A DNA stretch of 64,000 nucleotides, from assembly GCF_003989795.1 (NCBI RefSeq), contig NZ_RZHG01000003.1, forward strand, positions 1 to 64,000, read 5' to 3'. Below, piece after piece: positions 63,062 through 64,000 of this stretch. The first letter of the stretch is position 1. Every line of letters starts with the position of its first letter. The translations under genes and the position numbers were made by a program. Below the pieces are notes generated by a model, which was given only the letters and a program-made list of their open reading frames with translations, had not been told where the DNA came from and did no database searches. This DNA comes from Vreelandella andesensis (lineage in GTDB: Bacteria > Pseudomonadota > Gammaproteobacteria > Pseudomonadales > Halomonadaceae).

Positions 63062-63349
63062 GCGGTTAGCCGCCAGTGCGCGATGAACGTCTAGTAAATA
63101 GGGCTCTTTAGCAGGCGGCATCTGCAGGTAAAAGCCTTGCTCTTGAATGGATGCCATCACATCGGCAACGTTAACCCGAGCTAACGTCTTTTCGGCCGTC
63201 AGTATCATAGTAAGTACTGGCACTGGCTTACCGAACGTTTCCATCAATGCTTCTGGCACTGACGACATTCCTTTGCGCTTGTCAACGTAGAGATACATTT
63301 CGTCTTTACGTGAGCTTTTAAAAATCTCACAAAGCAGTTTCTCACTCAT
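63056..63349 (-). CDS. ycgL: YcgL-domain protein, 97 aa
   Basis: A small conserved gammaproteobacterial protein: LCEIFKSSRKDEMYLYVDKR, PEALMETFGKPVPVLTMIL and GFYLQMPP fit YcgL. Its function is unsettled. ATG 63349 shares its A with the stop codon of rnd (TAATG), so synthesis is coupled; extra upstream residues in the longer frame belong to the rnd overlap. Confidence 0.92.
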   Translation of the reverse strand: MSEKLLCEIFKSSRKDEMYLYVDKRKGMSSVPEALMETFGKPVPVLTMILTAEKTLARVNVADVMASIQEQGFYLQMPPAKEPYLLDVHRALAANRE

Positions 63350-64000
63350 TACGATGACTCCTCCAGCGCCTGATGAATTTCTTGAGTTAAATACGCATGG
63401 CGCCAACCACCAGGAGTGGTTAATGGCTGATTAGCGAGCTGCTGCATCACAAGCGCCTCAATATCCCGACGCCGCAGCAACATCTCAGGCGCGACTTGCA
63501 GCTCAGCCGCTTTCTCTGTCACTACTTTTTTAAGTGCTTTAAAGCGCCGTTTAAATGAAGGGTGCATCGGGTCTGGCCAGCGCGCTGGCAAATCATCGTT
63601 AGAACAATGCTGAGCCTGCTTAACCAATGCCAATAGCGTATCGCCCTCTTTCTTAACCAGCGGCGGCTTAACACCCTCAATCTCTGCTAGCTCATAACGA
63701 TTTTTAGGCATTTTTTCTGCCACAGCAAACAGCAGCTTATCGCTAACTAACCAATTACGCGGCAAATCCCGGCGGCGGGTTTCCCCTTCACGCCAAATGG
63801 TCATTAAGCGATAAGCTTCAAGCTGATGAGGCTCAAGGCGCCACAGCTGCCGCTGGCGGGTATACCATTGACCATCGCTTTCGACACTGCGGCCCGCCTG
63901 CTCGATAAGGCTAGCGCACTCATCGTCAAGCCATACGCGCCGTCCCAGCTGCTCAAGCTTTTCAGCTTGAAATCCCCAAACCTTCAGTAAATAGATAACG
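63349..64000 (-). CDS. rnd: Ribonuclease D, C-terminal portion (cut by window end)
   Basis: A 3'-5' exoribonuclease involved in tRNA 3' maturation. The frame is open from the stop at 63349 to the window edge, giving 217 codons. It covers the end of the exonuclease domain (VIYLLKVWGFQAEKLEQLGR, WLDDEC) and the HRDC domains (WRLEPHQLEAYRLM, RRRDLPRNWLVSDKLL). The missing 5' part, with the catalytic DEDD residues, lies beyond the window. The ATG at 63804 is internal, not the start. Confidence 0.9.
   Translation of the reverse strand, partial: VIYLLKVWGFQAEKLEQLGRRVWLDDECASLIEQAGRSVESDGQWYTRQRQLWRLEPHQLEAYRLMTIWREGETRRRDLPRNWLVSDKLLFAVAEKMPKNRYELAEIEGVKPPLVKKEGDTLLALVKQAQHCSNDDLPARWPDPMHPSFKRRFKALKKVVTEKAAELQVAPEMLLRRRDIEALVMQQLANQPLTTPGGWRHAYLTQEIHQALEESS

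Noticed and set aside
1..64000. tRNA, rRNA, insertion sequences or integrase marking island borders
   Set aside because: No tRNA or rRNA sequence, transposase or recombinase motif was recognised on either strand; island edges remain undefined.

Overview
The window comes from a gammaproteobacterium of the Halomonas type. This is judged from protein resemblance (HrpA, RNase D, YcgL, MlaA, AcpH, Pst, ArsJ), moderate GC, and gene order recalled from that group; no database search was possible. Its central third is an unusually complete arsenic island, roughly 7.2-40.4 kb, set between ordinary metabolic and housekeeping genes. The layout recalls the arsenic region published for Halomonas sp. GFAJ-1, but that is memory and not a strain identification.

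Left flank (0.4-7.0 kb): an acyl-CoA catabolism block with an acyl-CoA dehydrogenase (two inverted repeats upstream, one matching the PsrA operator), a short-chain dehydrogenase, an acyl-CoA synthetase, a divergent TetR regulator and a thiolase.

Arsenic island. (a) 7.2-12.3 kb: arsH, acr3, a flavin reductase, arsC, a CC/Se-motif protein, a DUF318/ArsP-like permease and a small CxxC thioredoxin. (b) 12.3-18.7 kb: a DUF2867 protein, a TIGR01777 oxidoreductase, an SDR-DUF2867 fusion, a thiolase, an ECF sigma factor and a second permease-thioredoxin pair. (c) 18.9-23 kb: aerobic arsenite oxidase aioB-aioA, a 33-codon ORF and a CDF metal exporter. (d) 23.2-27.7 kb, minus strand: arsR-acr3-usp-arsD(degraded)-arsA. 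(e) 28.0-36.8 kb: a BASS transporter, an uncharacterised gene, then an arxB2-A-B-C-D cluster for the second, anaerobic type of arsenite oxidase, preceded by a perfect FNR/ANR box, and an FKBP isomerase. (f) 36.9-40.4 kb, minus strand: gapdh-arsJ-MFS, the route that exports arsenate as 1-arseno-3-phosphoglycerate. Next comes pstS-pstC-pstA-pstB with a good PhoB box, which governs phosphate (and so arsenate) uptake.

Right flank (45-64 kb): TSUP and Bcr/CflA transporters, transaldolase, a STAS/PP2C signalling pair, MlaA, a FabH-like synthase, hrpA, fadD (with a second PsrA-type box), a class II glutamine amidotransferase, oligopeptidase B, an unannotated 55-residue protein, YcgN, AcpH, YcgL and the 3' part of rnd, cut by the window end.

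Taken together, arsenate entering by Pst can be reduced (ArsC) and extruded as arsenite (Acr3, ArsA), or esterified by GAPDH and exported by ArsJ. Arsenite can be oxidised in the periplasm by Aio or Arx. Short tandem repeats of 12-18 bp recur in at least six gaps between genes, which is unusual. No rRNA, tRNA, CRISPR array, insertion sequence or integrase was recognised.
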